Assembly: GCA_949825065.1 (NCBI GenBank)
Contig: OX463855.1
Coordinates: 37,230,144 to 37,294,143, forward strand
Source of the DNA: Odontocerum albicorne
Lineage: Eukaryota; Arthropoda; Insecta; Trichoptera; Odontoceridae
Reading direction: 5' to 3'
DNA: 64,000 nucleotides
Shown: positions 36,801 to 47,004 of the stretch, one piece after another
Layout: every line of letters begins with the position of its first letter
Position numbering within the stretch: the first letter of the stretch is position 1
Notes under the pieces: generated by a model
What the model saw: the letters and a program-made list of their open reading frames with translations, nothing else
Told to the model about the DNA's origin: nothing
Databases searched by the model: none
Position numbers and translations under genes: made by a program

Positions 36801-38878
36801 ACTGTTCAGCCAATTCTAAGGTAGTTTGAAGGGATCTCCATGAATAATATGGTTTAAGCGGTCCTCATCGAAGTCCACTGGTCGTCCGGAACGCTCCATG
36901 TTTTTCAGATCGAAATTACCGTCTTTGAAACGCAAAAACCATCGACGAGCTGTCCTTTCATTTATAGCATTTTCACCGTACACTGCAAATATCGTGAGCA
37001 GCTTTATTCCCTCGATTGAACTCGAACAGAAGGAGGTGTCGAAAATGCTCAATTTCGTCTACTTGATATTCCATTTTAATGGCTTGTAATAAAATAAAAT
37101 AATATACAATATGTAACGTAAAAGCAAACACAATATCTTGTAGAGCAGAAAATTTTCATTCGAATGACGTATAATCTTTACCATTTTGTTTTACTTTTGG
37201 TGCTCATTTTTGAATTTGGAAAAAATGGATACTACTTATGTTAACACCCAATGCATAAAAACCATCACAATTCTTTGTCAGGGTTGACAAAGGGCAAAAC
37301 ACCTGACATTTCAATTATTTCTACACCTATACACCCTCTCATCTAGCCCTTACGATTTCTCACAGTCTACGTTTCCTTCTTTCAAATTATTTGATCCTAC
37401 CAAACTTTTCTTAATCTTCCCCTACCATGCCTTCCACTCACATTTGCAAAGCATATATTTATTTTGTTATAAAAATTGTTAACGATCGAAATCGATCGTA
37501 AATAAATAAATAATGTCGGTATATTTTCAAACATCAGAGATAGCATTGTCAGTGCCAATGGGCTAGTGGAAAGTAGTCTTGTTATTATTTTTTGATAGTC
37601 TTATTTCTTAAGGTCTGGGTTCATATAATAACATCCGATACACCCCACCAATATAGGGCGAGCCTAGCCACGGGGACACCAGATGTTTTTCATCCCACAC
37701 CCTTGCACATGTAGAATAAGAAGAAGAGAAAAAAGCACAGAAAATAAATAGATGGCAGAAAAATACATTCAAGAGAGAAGACATTAAAAGGTCCGGGCTC
37801 ATCCCACAAATATTCCCCCGGCCGAGATACACCCCACTAATGTAGGGCAAGCCCCACCGCAAGGACATCGGGGGGCTTTCAGCCCACACCCCCGTATATC
37901 TAGATTAAAAAAAAAACAAAATGTATGGCAGAAAACAAAATAAAAAGTAAACCCAAATACTCGTATACCACCTCAGGTTAACTGTCAGCAAGAACGAAAA
38001 AAAGAAAAGCCTCAAAGGAGTCCAAATTTTATAAAAGTAAAATGGAAAATGATGTTCACACATAAAAAAATTACACTATGACCGCAGTCAATCCTTAAAC
38101 AATGCCTGTGTCATTCGAGGGGAGTAACACAACGCGGGGTTCGAACCGACGACCTCCCGCACGAAAGTCCAATGCATTAACGCGCGACCATGCACTTCGA
38201 AAACTTTGACAATTTAGTTTTTTTATACTTAAAGTTAAAACAGTGACTCGCACATTTAAACTGTTGTAAATGTGTTATAATTTTTATTTCTTCATTTACT
38301 AATGTTGACTTTTCATGATTTAAATCCAACCAGAATGCAAGTTATAAAACTTTCGTTAAAACTGAAACGAAACAGCTCGTTACTCTATGTATATCTCAAT
38401 GAACTGTGTCTGTCGGTTATTAATATTATTTATGTTAGTATGTAAAAAATATTTACATGTTGTTATTGTATTTTATTATTTATAACACTTTCGTTGTATA
38501 CCATACAACCGGACGGGTCCATTGTCACGTAGCAATATATTCCAACCAACTAGTATTTTACGAGATCGGCATCACTGAATAATATCATTATTTTCCCGAT
38601 ATTTTTCCCTCAATCGTTAATAGCAGCAATCTTCACTTTTATTAATTTAAAAGCATTTTTTTATTGCAGACAAAGCAAGTGGAGGCAGCATGGACTGGGC
38701 GAAGGACCAATATAGAGTCCCGATAGCCTTTACATACGAGCTAAGAGACACAGGAAAGCACGGTTTCCTTCTACCAGCTGAGCAAATCGTCCCCAACTGC
38801 GAAGAGGTCATGGATTCTATAGTGGCCATGTTCAAAGAGGGACAAAATCTTGGATACTTTTCACTGATGGATTATTAA
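27560..38878 (+). CDS. M14A zinc pro-carboxypeptidase, A-like (gene 2)
   Basis: Tandem paralogue of gene 1. Exons 27560-27849, 30110-30491, 31376-31463, 32796-32998, 35304-35388 and 38670-38878 encode 418 aa, all introns GT-AG. Residues 1-18 form a signal peptide and about 19-109 a propeptide; cleavage is probably near R109 before SGMTW. Zinc ligands H173, E176 and H298 and active-site residues R175, W228-R229, N245-R246, Y300, Y350 and E373 are all present, with C239 and C262 for the disulfide. The specificity residue is M357 (bovine 255), still hydrophobic but different from the Ile of gene 1. Intron 1 begins with an amplified copy array of the exon 1 end. I prefer the ATG at 27560 to the one at 27545 because an AG acceptor sits between them and it gives a clean signal peptide. 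The gene looks intact and is probably a digestive enzyme. Confidence 0.95.
27815..28490 (+). repeat. Exon-1/donor-site tandem array in intron 1 of gene 2
   Basis: The end of exon 1 (GGAGTTAAGGTCTTCATC onward), its donor and a few intron bases are repeated. There are two unit types: a long one of about 46 bp and a short one of about 31 bp that lacks the GTCTTCATC part. The long unit occurs eight times including the exon itself (GTCTTCATC at 27827, 27904, 27981, 28089, 28197, 28274, 28382 and 28459). With ten short units this makes 18 copies of GTTAAGGAGTAAG. Spacings of 77 and 108 are long+short and long+short+short. Minor variants (GAAGTT, GTAAGAGATT) recur in the same order, so a larger block was itself duplicated. 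Confidence 0.95.
29207..29790 (-). mobile_element. LINE-B 3' end in gene 2 intron 1
   Basis: Minus-strand FGVYPWLYPTQFLLGMLGYN and YVVKLVRGVVSCPAL region, 5' truncated; tail of TTTATTTATTT type at 29207. Confidence 0.75.
30110..30491 (+). CDS. Gene 2 coding exon 2: activation site and first zinc motif
   Basis: 382 nt, acceptor TTATTTCAG|A, donor TAT|GTAAGT. It encodes [24 protein letters not shown] and FNPDGYVFTHNY. Confidence 0.94.
30520..31060 (+). repeat. About 40-bp minisatellite in gene 2 intron 2, split by a LINE tail
   Basis: Units TTTTAGTTCATTATCAGTAT and ACTGAATTTCTTTTACAT repeat six or seven times from 30520 to 30792; the last resumes at 31016 after an insertion. Confidence 0.85.
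30793..31015 (+). mobile_element. 5'-truncated LINE terminus with GAT tail and perfect TSD
   Basis: Encodes the LINE C-terminal pattern GRRSVGRPKLRWMDGV and WRSASQDRGEWQRLLEEAGA, stop, then (TGA)n/(GAT)n. Flanked by TCAATATACTGA at 30781-30792 and 31016-31027, a 12-bp target site duplication. Confidence 0.85.
31070..31290 (+). repeat. Irregular short repeat of TCAACTTG type
   Basis: Roughly 10-base imperfect iterations of GTCAACWTGT just upstream of gene 2 exon 3. Confidence 0.7.
31376..31463 (+). CDS. Gene 2 coding exon 3
   Basis: 88 nt, acceptor CGCACAG|GAT, donor GGAG|GTAAAC. It encodes DRLWRKTRSGSFYSCKGTD and ANRNWDMHWG with the substrate-binding Arg and Asn residues. Confidence 0.93.
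32282..32490 (+). repeat. Direct repeat pair in gene 2 intron 3
   Basis: AACTTTAGGAATTCCATCC followed by GGGATAACTTGC-like and GCAAAGATCTTTAG-like blocks occurs at about 32284 and again at about 32433. Confidence 0.7.
32796..32998 (+). CDS. Gene 2 coding exon 4: third zinc ligand
   Basis: 203 nt, acceptor CATTTCAG|AG, donor GTG|GTAAGA. It encodes GTYGGPKPFSEVET and LAFHSYSQLMLMPYGH. Confidence 0.94.
33170..33580 (-). mobile_element. RTE-like LINE 3' end in gene 2 intron 4
   Basis: Minus strand: FWKEHVSRMAEPRALRMARD then RPPGRPPKRWNDSW, followed by a stop and a GATGATGATGAAGAAG tail. Degraded upstream. Confidence 0.6.
33755..34330 (+). mobile_element. LINE-A 3' end in gene 2 intron 4
   Basis: VWAPHQLKYKNNIEQIQ at 33768 and a second frame ending DTVDIFSVPSSSMRRILTDI, the end of the same ORF as 21165-22200; frameshifted, stop at 34208-34210, then an AT-rich tail. 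Confidence 0.75.
34531..35013 (+). repeat. 30-bp minisatellite, 16 units, in gene 2 intron 4
   Basis: Sixteen near-identical units of exactly 30 bp (TTTCTAACAGAGTAATAAGG plus AGGCAATATG). Only one position varies, ATATG versus ATGTG. Thirty is a multiple of three, so the minus strand is open with a repeated LPPYYSVRNI/T peptide; I treat that ORF as a by-product. Confidence 0.97.
35190..35235 (+). mobile_element. Penelope-like 3' end scrap
   Basis: AATAAACAGTGTTTGATAAA then AATAAATTACAAT matches the ends of the elements at 42860 and 61530. Lies 70 bases before gene 2 exon 5. Confidence 0.55.
35304..35388 (+). CDS. Gene 2 coding exon 5
   Basis: 85 nt, acceptor TTTTACAG|CTT, donor ATAT|GTAAGT. 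It encodes RRYGTKYKVGNIAETI. It lies about 70 bases after a Penelope-like 3' end fragment and 290 bases after a 30-bp minisatellite. Confidence 0.92.
36450..37254 (-). mobile_element. Mariner-type element with very long TIRs
   Basis: Inverted ends of about 200 bp: GGTGTTAACATAAGT, GAGCACCAAAAGTAAAACAA, TACAAGATATTGTGTTTGCT and ATTACAAGCC appear at 36454-36630 and in reverse complement at 37075-37250. Minus strand encodes the N-terminal mariner domain (NERTARRWFLRFKDGNFDLK, MERSGRPVDFDED at 36860-36960), continuing as LAEQLDCSHMTLYRHLKSMG to a stop. The catalytic part is deleted. In intron 5 of gene 2. Confidence 0.8.
37600..37915 (+). repeat. Two adjacent R4 repeat copies
   Basis: Copies at about 37600-37735 and 37790-37915 share CACCCCACCAATATAGGGCG/CACCCCACTAATGTAGGGCA and CCACACCC..TTGCACATGTAGA ends. 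Confidence 0.65.
38095..38205 (-). mobile_element. tRNA-like SINE, third family
   Basis: Minus strand: CGCGTTAATGCATTGGAC and CGTCGGTTCGAACCCCGCG boxes, then the CCCCTCGAATGACACAGGCA body shared with 5885-5975. Confidence 0.6.
38485..38560 (-). mobile_element. Main-family SINE tail fragment
   Basis: ACTTTCGTTGTATACCATAC and CACGTAGCAATATATTCCAA on the plus strand; head missing. About 110 bases before gene 2 exon 6. Confidence 0.55.
38670..38878 (+). CDS. Gene 2 coding exon 6: catalytic Glu and C-terminus
   Basis: 209 nt, acceptor TTATTGCAG|AC, stop TAA at 38876-38878. It encodes ASGGSMDW and YELRDTGKHGFLLP, with a tail four residues longer than that of gene 1 overall. Confidence 0.94.
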
Positions 38879-38889
38879 AACGTGAAATT

Positions 38890-38895
38890 ATTAAA
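38890..38895 (+). promoter_or_regulatory. Candidate poly(A) signal of gene 2
   Basis: ATTAAA lies 12 bases after the stop. A canonical AATAAA at 39118-39123 is an alternative giving a 3' UTR of about 260 nt; the sequence does not decide between them. Confidence 0.4.
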
Positions 38896-39129
38896 CAAAC
38901 TGGAATTGATTTTTTCGCTTGAATAATATTGGATCAAAAATTATGCTTTATTAAATTCTTGGTGAAGGAGTTTCAGGAATGGAATGTCAATATATTTTTT
39001 GAAATTAAATTAAAAACTTGTTTTTTTTATATTCAGTTAAAATTCAAGTATTTTCAAAGAGCACATCAGAAATATTTTGGTATATGGATTGGAATCTTTA
39101 TGACATATCGGCATGTCAATAAAGTTATA

Positions 39130-39600
39130 GTAAATAACAGAATCCTTGTTTAAAAAAAACCATGACTACTTGAAGATGACAAAATCCGAGAAATTATTAA
39201 TGATACAAAGTATACGCTTTATTTATTCATAACAATGTTTTCTATTATTTATTTCTCAAGCCAATTATTATCTATACCTCAAAAGTATTTAATTAATTCA
39301 TTTTTGTTTTGAACATTAATTTTTTCGATTTAAAATACTAAAAAAATAAGAAATTTGTGTGACAAAAAAACAAAATTTTGACAACACAGTATTATTTATA
39401 TTCACAAAATTTTTAATGTGAATTTTTTTTATCATTTCTTTATGATGTCGAAGGCCTTGGTATACCGATAAATATTCACGTGTAGTAAACAGCTATTCTA
39501 GATTCGATTCCAGGTGGATTCACGTTCAGATTGGTTTCACTCTTATGCCATTTAATATCTGAAACAATATTTTTCAGTAACTTATAGAGTGCTACTTAGC
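39130..39600. other. Downstream flank of gene 2, no feature
   Basis: AT-rich; no supported ORF or repeat. Confidence 0.4.
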
Positions 39601-39604
39601 AATA

Positions 39605-40462
39605 CTACCTTGATCAAAAAGTTTTAGGACTTTATTCATAAAATCGAAAATACAAGTTTATTCATCAAAATCGATATGGTCTCCTTCAAAGTACTCCCCA
39701 TCGACTGCAACGCACTTACGGCAGCGCTTGATCCGATCCTCGAAACACCGCTGGTACTCAATATACGGTATGTCCATCAGAGCCGTCTTCGATTTTTTCA
39801 TGACATCCTCTCGGGTGCTGTAACGCGTTCCGCGAAGTGTTTTTTTAAGTCGGTGGAACAGGAAAAAGTCGAAGGGAGCCAGATCAGGTTAATTCAAAGG
39901 CTGCTGGATAGAAGTCGTGTTATTTTTGGTCAAAAACTCATGGAAATCATGTCTTTCCCGATTTCCACGCGGTTGTTTTTTTGCATGAAACTGAAGTTTT
40001 TCGTCACCAGTTTTGCAGCGACACATCTGAGGCCCAAATCACTAACCAAAATGTCTTGAGCGGATCCATAAGCGATGTTCAAGTCCTCTGCCAGCTCTCT
40101 GATGGTCAATTTGCGGTTTTCGGCCAACATTTCTTTGATTTTATCGATGTTTTCATCATTTTTCAACTGCCACTGTGTTCGTCATCCTCGACCGACTCAA
40201 GACCACTTCTGAAGCATTCGTGCCACCAAAAAACACTTCTCCAACATTGCCAAGGTCTGCGGACCGTTAAATCCGTTTTTCACACAAAATTTTATGCAAA
40301 CTCGTTGATGCACAGTTGATGCCATTTCCAAACTTGTAAAAAATCGAAAACACGCACAAAGGTAGATGTATTCAGTACAGCGTAACTTTTACAAATGTCA
40401 AGCTATGACGCTGAAATTTGGACCACACGGTGGCCGGTCCTAAAACTTTTTGATCAAGGTAG
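39605..40462 (-). mobile_element. Internally deleted mariner element
   Basis: Perfect inverted ends (CTACCTTGATCAAAAAGTTT, total about 26 bp) with TA at 39603-39604 and 40463-40464. Minus strand keeps the second helix-turn-helix region (NRKLTIRELAEDLNIAYGSA) and the C-terminal LAPFDFFLFHRLKKTLRGTR...EDRIKRC; the segment between is deleted. 858 bp against about 1.3 kb for an intact mariner. Confidence 0.88.
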
Positions 40463-41016
40463 TATGAAACATATTGCTACGTATGTAAAAAAATAATAAA
40501 ATCTGCTGATCGTCTTGGAGTGTCAATATCTTTGCAATAGAAACTTTGGGTTGGGTCTGTTAAGGCTATGTGATTGCTGAGGTGCAATAGCTTGCACACT
40601 ATAAACGAATACACGCAAAGGCGTTTTTTATTCACAATACACCTGACAATCATACTCGATCACGAGAGATTGCATATCGTACATTTCAATGGAACTAAGA
40701 TTAAATTAAACCTGCAATTGGACTAAATCGGAAATGAAATCTTCTAAGGTGACTTGGTTGGGGAACTAAACATTATAAAACATCAAAACAGATTATATAA
40801 CCGCAACAAAAATATAACTATTTCTTTATTAAATTTTTTTTTATTTGGTTCAATTAAGTTTAGAGGTAATGTTTTTTTTTATCTATACTAGTTTAAACGC
40901 CCCAAGCGCAATCCTTTAATAATTTTAAACAACCGGTTAAGATTTCCGACCACTACGACATGATGATTCATTCTTTTTGAATATTATCTTTATACAAGCG
41001 GTCACAAGAGGAGAGA

Positions 41017-41110
41017 CGACCTCCGTAGCCCTTTAGGTAAGACGCTTGTCTTTTATCACGTAAGTTACGGGTTCGATTCTGGTTTTCTCATCCTTCTGGT
41101 TACTTGTAAG
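41017..41110 (+). mobile_element. SINE head fragment
   Basis: GACCTCCGTAGCCCTTTAGG, GTAAGACGCTTGTC and GGGTTCGATTCTGG. Confidence 0.6.
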
Positions 41111-41270
41111 AATTGTTTCATAGCAATAAATCCACCACGTCGTTCTTTTTACAACTAAAACGCAATTATTTTTTATAAATATATTGAGGAGGCATCTTTT
41201 TTATTGTGGGAAAGACTTCAAAGACAACTAGCCTAGTGAGACAGCTGGTATATGATACACTGCTCTATTA

Positions 41271-41450
41271 TTGTATTGGATTACACTTTAGTTGAATACA
41301 ATATGACCTGACGGGCTTATTGGTACGTAGCAATCTCTTCCAATTAAATAGAAAAATATTAAACAGGCCTCGAGTGAAAACAAGACTAGAATCGAACCCG
41401 CAATCCCCGTGTTGGGAGACATGCGTCTCACCAACTAGGTCATGGAGGTT
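41271..41450 (-). mobile_element. Main-family SINE
   Basis: Full minus copy: tail ATTACACTTTAGTTGAATAC, body AGGCCTCGAGTGAAAACAAG, head CTCACCAACTAGGTCATGGAG. Confidence 0.75.
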
Positions 41451-41678
41451 CTATGTTAATTTTGTGTAGATTTTAATTATGTAAATATTTAAATAAATAA
41501 ATTAACATTTATTGACAGGGATTTATATAGTTTGAGGTTTTTTCTCAAAAACTAGTAGCTAAAAACTAAAGTTAAACATTTTATTCAGATACGTTATTTT
41601 TAAGGGTTGAGCGAGTCTAACAATATTATCGGGACATAAGACTCGGGACCCTGGCTAAATGGTCAATATCCATAGAAG

Positions 41679-42150
41679 TGTAGGGAATACCCACGTCCCT
41701 AAATATTGTCAACATGCACGGTCAACGACCGATGAATCAACCTTTGAATATGTACAAAGATCACATACCAGAACGTCAATACTGTTTACACGCAAATAAT
41801 ATTTACATCGCATTCCACGGTAGAAAGAGAGCGCATCGCGTGTCTCACCGTTTCGGCAATAATACTCTACCCACTATATCATTGGCAACGTCTGCGACCA
41901 CCTCGGAACGCACAGGAGTGAGATCAAGACATACCGCGGACGCATTCACGCGCCCCGTTCTGAAATTGTATATATACCTACTTATCGATGAATAAAGGGC
42001 ACTTGTTATTATTTACTTGACCATTCATCGCTGTTTATTATTTATCGATTATTCACTCTCACTTTTTCGCATTCCTGAATCGACGTATTTTATTTTAAAT
42101 ACAAAACAAATCAAAATCATCACGACCTATCAATTAAGCATCCCGCTAAA
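41679..42150 (+). mobile_element. LTR with start of internal region (Ty3/gypsy-type)
   Basis: Similar to the solo LTR at 44087-44498: starts TGTAGGGAATACCCACGTCC, has a TATATATA box and AATAAA near 41993, ends CCCGCTA. It is followed by TTGATGACCCCGAACG, like the primer-binding region after gypsy-type LTRs, then a short truncated frame beginning at 42204 (MSTTSSS). Confidence 0.55.
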
Positions 42151-42859
42151 TTGATGACCCCGAACGAAAAGGAACACAGAATTCGACTAAAGCGAATACA
42201 GAGATGTCAACAACATCATCATCAGCACGTCCTACTAGGACACACGCTAAAGAAGTATAAGTCTAGTCTGGTTGGTTGGAATAAATAATTAGATGACAAT
42301 AACTCGCTATTTTATATTTTACGATTAAATGTCTAAATAAAAATTATATGTTATAGGTATACGAGTAGTTCTAAGCATTTCTTTTTGCAAATCTTCAGAA
42401 CAGTATTTCAGTGAAAAATTCAAAACATAATGGCATTTATATTTCATCTCAATTAGCTCAATTTTACTTACGATAATTATTTTATTTCATGCTTCTTTAA
42501 ATGGGGAAGATTTTTCTCAAAATACCTTTTTTTTACCATCATCGTGAAAATTTTAAAGTTTTATAAAGAACGTCGCTAAACCTAACTCGATGTTAAAACG
42601 TAAAAGTTGAAATCTCATTCTTTTGAAATAAATGTGTGAATTCAACGGGAAACTTGATTAAAAAAGTTCATCAGGATGAATTTTTACAATCCTATATAAT
42701 ATTTTTGAAGGGTGAATCCAACGTAACTTTTTCCAATATTCCAATGGTTTCTACCTCTGATATATCAGCAGGGCCGTTGCATATTTGTGATAAAGATTAG
42801 TAAAGCCTTCATCCGTAAAGATAATGCCGTCTCAATATTAACTTATAATATTGTAATTT

Positions 42860-43590
42860 ATTTTTATCAAACACTGTTTATTCCATTTTTTTATGACGGT
42901 ATAACCCTACCGGTTTCAAGGCTTTCACCTCATCTTCAGGGGAGCGTAAACAAGACTAAATGCTGTTCGAACTGGCACCGATATACACGCTTCAACGGTT
43001 GGTGATTGGGGGGGGGGGGAGGAGGGGAGAGAGGCATGGGATAATTTCGGCCAAGAGCGGAGAAATTTTGGGTAAATAACTGTTCAACAGATGTTCCGAT
43101 CGGTGTACTGATTTAGAAATTTCTAGGGCCTCTAATCTGTCCAATTTATTTCCGTTACCACTGATATGTAAGAATTTGGCATCATCGATAGAAAAAGTAT
43201 GATTCTCGCGGTGACAATGATTAGCCATTTCAGAATAAATTAGAGGATTTGTTAAGGCGGATTTGTGTTCACGAAATCTCTTTTCAAAAGATCTTCCTGT
43301 CTTTCCTATATAGAAATGATCACAGTCAGCACATAAAAGTGTATACACACCACTGTTGCTAAGTATTCCATTTTTGCCTTTCCCATTAAATAAGAGTTTC
43401 CGGAGATTAAAATTAGTGTAAAAAGCTGGCTTTATGTGACTTGGAATATTTTTGGTTATTTCATATGATATGTTTTTTATAAATAGAACTTTGCTCCATT
43501 TATAGGTATGCTTATAGGTGTCCTTAAATATATAATCTTTTATAAGTTTCTTTTTTATTTTGTTTTTTAAAAACATAACTTATAATAATA
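42860..43590 (-). mobile_element. Penelope-like element, C-terminal GIY-YIG endonuclease
   Basis: Minus-strand ORF 43576-42992 (194 aa): a CxxC pair and GVYTLLCADCDHFYIGKTGR then KRFREHKSAL form the GIY-YIG domain found in Penelope-like retroelements. The RT is missing (5' truncation). Beyond the stop, the 3' end carries CTGAAGA...GAAAC (42939 to 42913) and the AAACAGTGTTTGATAAAAAT end near 42865. Near-intact in this part. Confidence 0.8.
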
Positions 43591-44086
43591 TTCAACATTA
43601 CGAGTTACGATTCCCCCTGTTGTAATAACATATATTGATTCTCCTTTTCCCTCGTGACCTCAATGCTGATGAACGTGTTCCACACTGAGATTGTTCGAGT
43701 TGACATATGAGTGGCGAAGTGCCAAACCAGCCTATACAACGAATTTGTTGAAATAAGATAATGGAGCTCAAAGGGTTATTATAAATCAAATGTTGTGTAA
43801 TTAATGTTTTGTATTCATTGAACAGATACATTCTAAAACTACTACAATAAAAGTAAAAAAATGAATCTAATATTATGACAAGATTATTTGACGATTAAAG
43901 TATTTTTGTTTGATAGGCAAATTTGGCATAAAAGTATATCACGAAAATCGCTTTGCCAAAAAAATGACAGATGTCAGCAGTAGTACCATTTAGAATTTCT
44001 AAGTAAAGGCACTTCTGGCTTATAAAGAAACGTTATGCGACTCAAATTTTAACACTAACTCATTTTTTGGTTTTGTTTGATAGGCT

Positions 44087-44498
44087 TGTAGCGTACCTAC
44101 GTCCCTAAATAAATAATTGTCAAACATAATTTGTTGTCAAAATAAATTGTTAACATACAGGGTCAACGACCGATGAATCAACCTCTGAACAATCTACAAT
44201 TGTCACATACTAGAAACGTCAATGTGTACTCACAAATAGTATTTACGCTTTGTCTCGCCGTCTCGGCAAATAAATATCCTACCCGTTATACTAGGGCAGT
44301 GAGACAAAGTATATATCGCGGGCGCATTCACTCACAACTATAAAATACCTACTTGTAGACAAATAAAGATTATTATTAACTCGACCGTTCATTGACTATT
44401 CACTTTCACTTTTATCCGCATTCCTGAGTTTTGTATTTATTTTAAATACAAGACATATCAAAATCATCACGACGTATCAAGATAAGCATTTCGCTACA
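44087..44498 (+). mobile_element. Solo LTR with 4-bp TSD
   Basis: 412 bp, TGTAGCG...CGCTACA ends, GGCT on both sides (44083-44086, 44499-44502), internal TATAAAATACC and AATAAAG. Sister of 41679-42150. Confidence 0.75.
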
Positions 44499-44502
44499 GG
44501 CT

Positions 44503-45410
44503 GGTTTGGCTCCATGCCACTCATAGTATTCTTCTTGAGCTCTCTTAGCATTCAACTGTCCGAAGAGTATCAAGGTGTACATTGGATTCCCGTAGGCGTA
44601 TCCAAGTTATTGGGCTACACAATTTTTCTCTGACCATGGGAGCTTTAATGACAAGCTTTTTATTTCCAATCTTATTCCATCGCCCTGTTATAATTTTTGC
44701 GGCCATCTGGATAAATCCACATTTCCCATTTTGGGTTACTGCAATGATAGTCGAATCGAATCAATAAATTCTGAAGGGATCTCCAATCAGCTTTAAACCG
44801 GCCTGCCTTCAAACCGACTGCCTACTTGATCTAAACTATATTTATTAAACTCAAAACTAAATGGGACTTTTGCTCCATGTGAAGTTTTTTTGTGAAAATG
44901 CTGGCCACTTGCAGAGCCATTTGAACTCCAGATATTAAGCCACTTTTAAGTATATTTATTAAGCTGCGTGTATTTTTTTCTCTCCATTGACATTATTTTT
45001 ACACTCAGGTGTGACACCATCGTAGGAGGAGTTTATTTGACCAGTTCCTTCTTCATCGTTGCGTGATGTCGCTTTCACACAAAAATAAAAAAGATTTCGA
45101 TCTTCCAGTGTATATCGCATTTAATGGAGACTTGTTTTATCACCCATTACAAGCATAGATGGTAGTGGGATCGAATTAATCTGAACTAATAATCGAGTTC
45201 TCATGATGTGCAATATATATTCAAATATTTTTGTACGGCATGGAAATAACTTTAAGACCTTCTCTGCTAACGTCACATCCAAATGAGAATGACTACAATG
45301 CAGATGACATAAGCTCATGCATAGGCAATTTAGTTCTTAGCTTATTGTAAGGCTTACGACTTTGGTTTTGGACAGTTTTAAAGACAATATTCAGTATCGA
45401 TGTAGAATAT
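44503..45410 (-). other. Unexplained stretch with broken minus-strand coding look
   Basis: Minus strand reads short open pieces (VTQNGKCGFIQMAAKIITGR; LDVTLAEKVLKLFPCRTKIF) separated by stops. It may be a pseudogene or element remnant; I do not recognise it. The motif GGCTGGTTTGGC...CCACTCATA recurs inverted at 43705-43735. Confidence 0.25.
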
Positions 45411-45584
45411 GCAACAGATGTGTTTTAAGATAATAACGCCTGGCGCTCTGTCCTCTCTGCTTTTTCGGCAAAGAAACGGTGTTATGGTTTGTATGCACAA
45501 TCACAAGAATAAGAATCACACTCAAATAGAAACCAATGAAACACATTATATCAAGAAAGAACATTTAAATCAGAAAAATCATAG

Positions 45585-46210
45585 TACAAAACACCATTCA
45601 TTCATTTGTAGACATAAGAACAAAACACCATTCACTGATTTGTAGACATAAGAACAAAACACCCATCACTGATTTGTAGACATAAGAACAAAACACCATT
45701 TATTCATTGATTTGTAGACATAAGAACAAAACACCATTCACTGATTAGTAGACATAAGAACAAAACACCATTAATTCATTGATTTGTAGACATAAGCACA
45801 AAACACCATTCATTGATTTGTAGACATACTCGTAAGAACAAAACACCATTCACTGATTTGTAGACATAAGAACAAAATACCATTCATTCATTGATTTGTA
45901 GACATAAGAACAAAACACCATTCGCTGATTTGTAGACATAAGAACAAAACACCATTCACTGATTTGTAGACATAAGAACAAAACACCATTAATTCATTGA
46001 TTTGTAGACATAAGCACAAAACACCATTCATTGATTTGTAAACATACTCGTAAGAACAAAACACCATTCACTGATTTGTAGACATAAGAACAAATCACCA
46101 TTGATTCATTGATTTGTAGACATAAGAACAAAACACCATTCATTGATTTGTAGACACACTCGTAAGAACTAAACACCATTCACTGATTTGTAGACATAAG
46201 AACAAAATCC
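45585..46210 (+). repeat. Minisatellite, 33-44 bp units
   Basis: About 17 units of GATTTGTAGACATAAGAACA plus AAACACCATTCACT with length variants. A longer block with AAGCACAAAAC and CATACTCGTAAG variants occurs twice, so higher-order duplication is visible. Confidence 0.93.
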
Positions 46211-46796
46211 ATAGAACAAAAAAACGTAACAAGTAATACTTTTGAAATGAATAATTAAAAAAAACTGAAGGGTAAAAATTAGTTTCTAATTATTTGTTGT
46301 CTTGACTGTAATGAACCAGCAACTACTAGAAGGTCTCGTTTATCTCGATAATCCGGTTCTGGTTCATTGTTGAGTTGGCGGATCTTAGAGCTCAATCTTA
46401 AAGTTGATTTTTTCTGTATCTCTCTTATAATGCATTTATTTAAATGACAAAACTAAGTGCTCATGAAGCGATACCTTTTTTGGGCAAATAATCTTCGTGC
46501 CGGCTCTGTTGGCTAGGTCTCAGGTGTTACCGCCAGGCGGGGAGGTGCCCGGTGAAATATTCCGCAAGATCTAATGACCAATAACTGCCCGGGTAATGGT
46601 TATTGCTCGGGTTGAATTAATAAGGGCGATCAATGGCACACACGTGATGGGCCTTATTTCCGGAATACTTGTTTCGAAGAGTTTTTTGTACGAATTTGTA
46701 AATATTATACGATAATGGCAGTTTCTGTCTATGATAAAAATATCTAACGAACAAGTTATACATTTATAAGGGATGTTTCTGATGACCTGCGTGAAC

Positions 46797-46930
46797 AAGT
46801 TCGATTCCTGCAGGCAGGCAATTTATTTCATAAAAAGGTATTATCTGGTTTTCACTGAAGGCCACTGTAACATCTTTCTAGTTAGTTGAAATAATTACAA
46901 TTAGCTTACTATGTTGTACTGTATACAAAG
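46797..46930 (+). mobile_element. Main-family SINE fragment
   Basis: GTTCGATTCCTGCAGG, then TCTGGTTTTCACTGAAGGCC and TGTACTGTATACAAAGAAA. Confidence 0.6.
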
Positions 46931-47004
46931 AAAATATAACCCGATGTATAAAACATATACGTATGTTAGATCTGTAATGATATATGCTATTGAAATTAGA
47001 ATTG

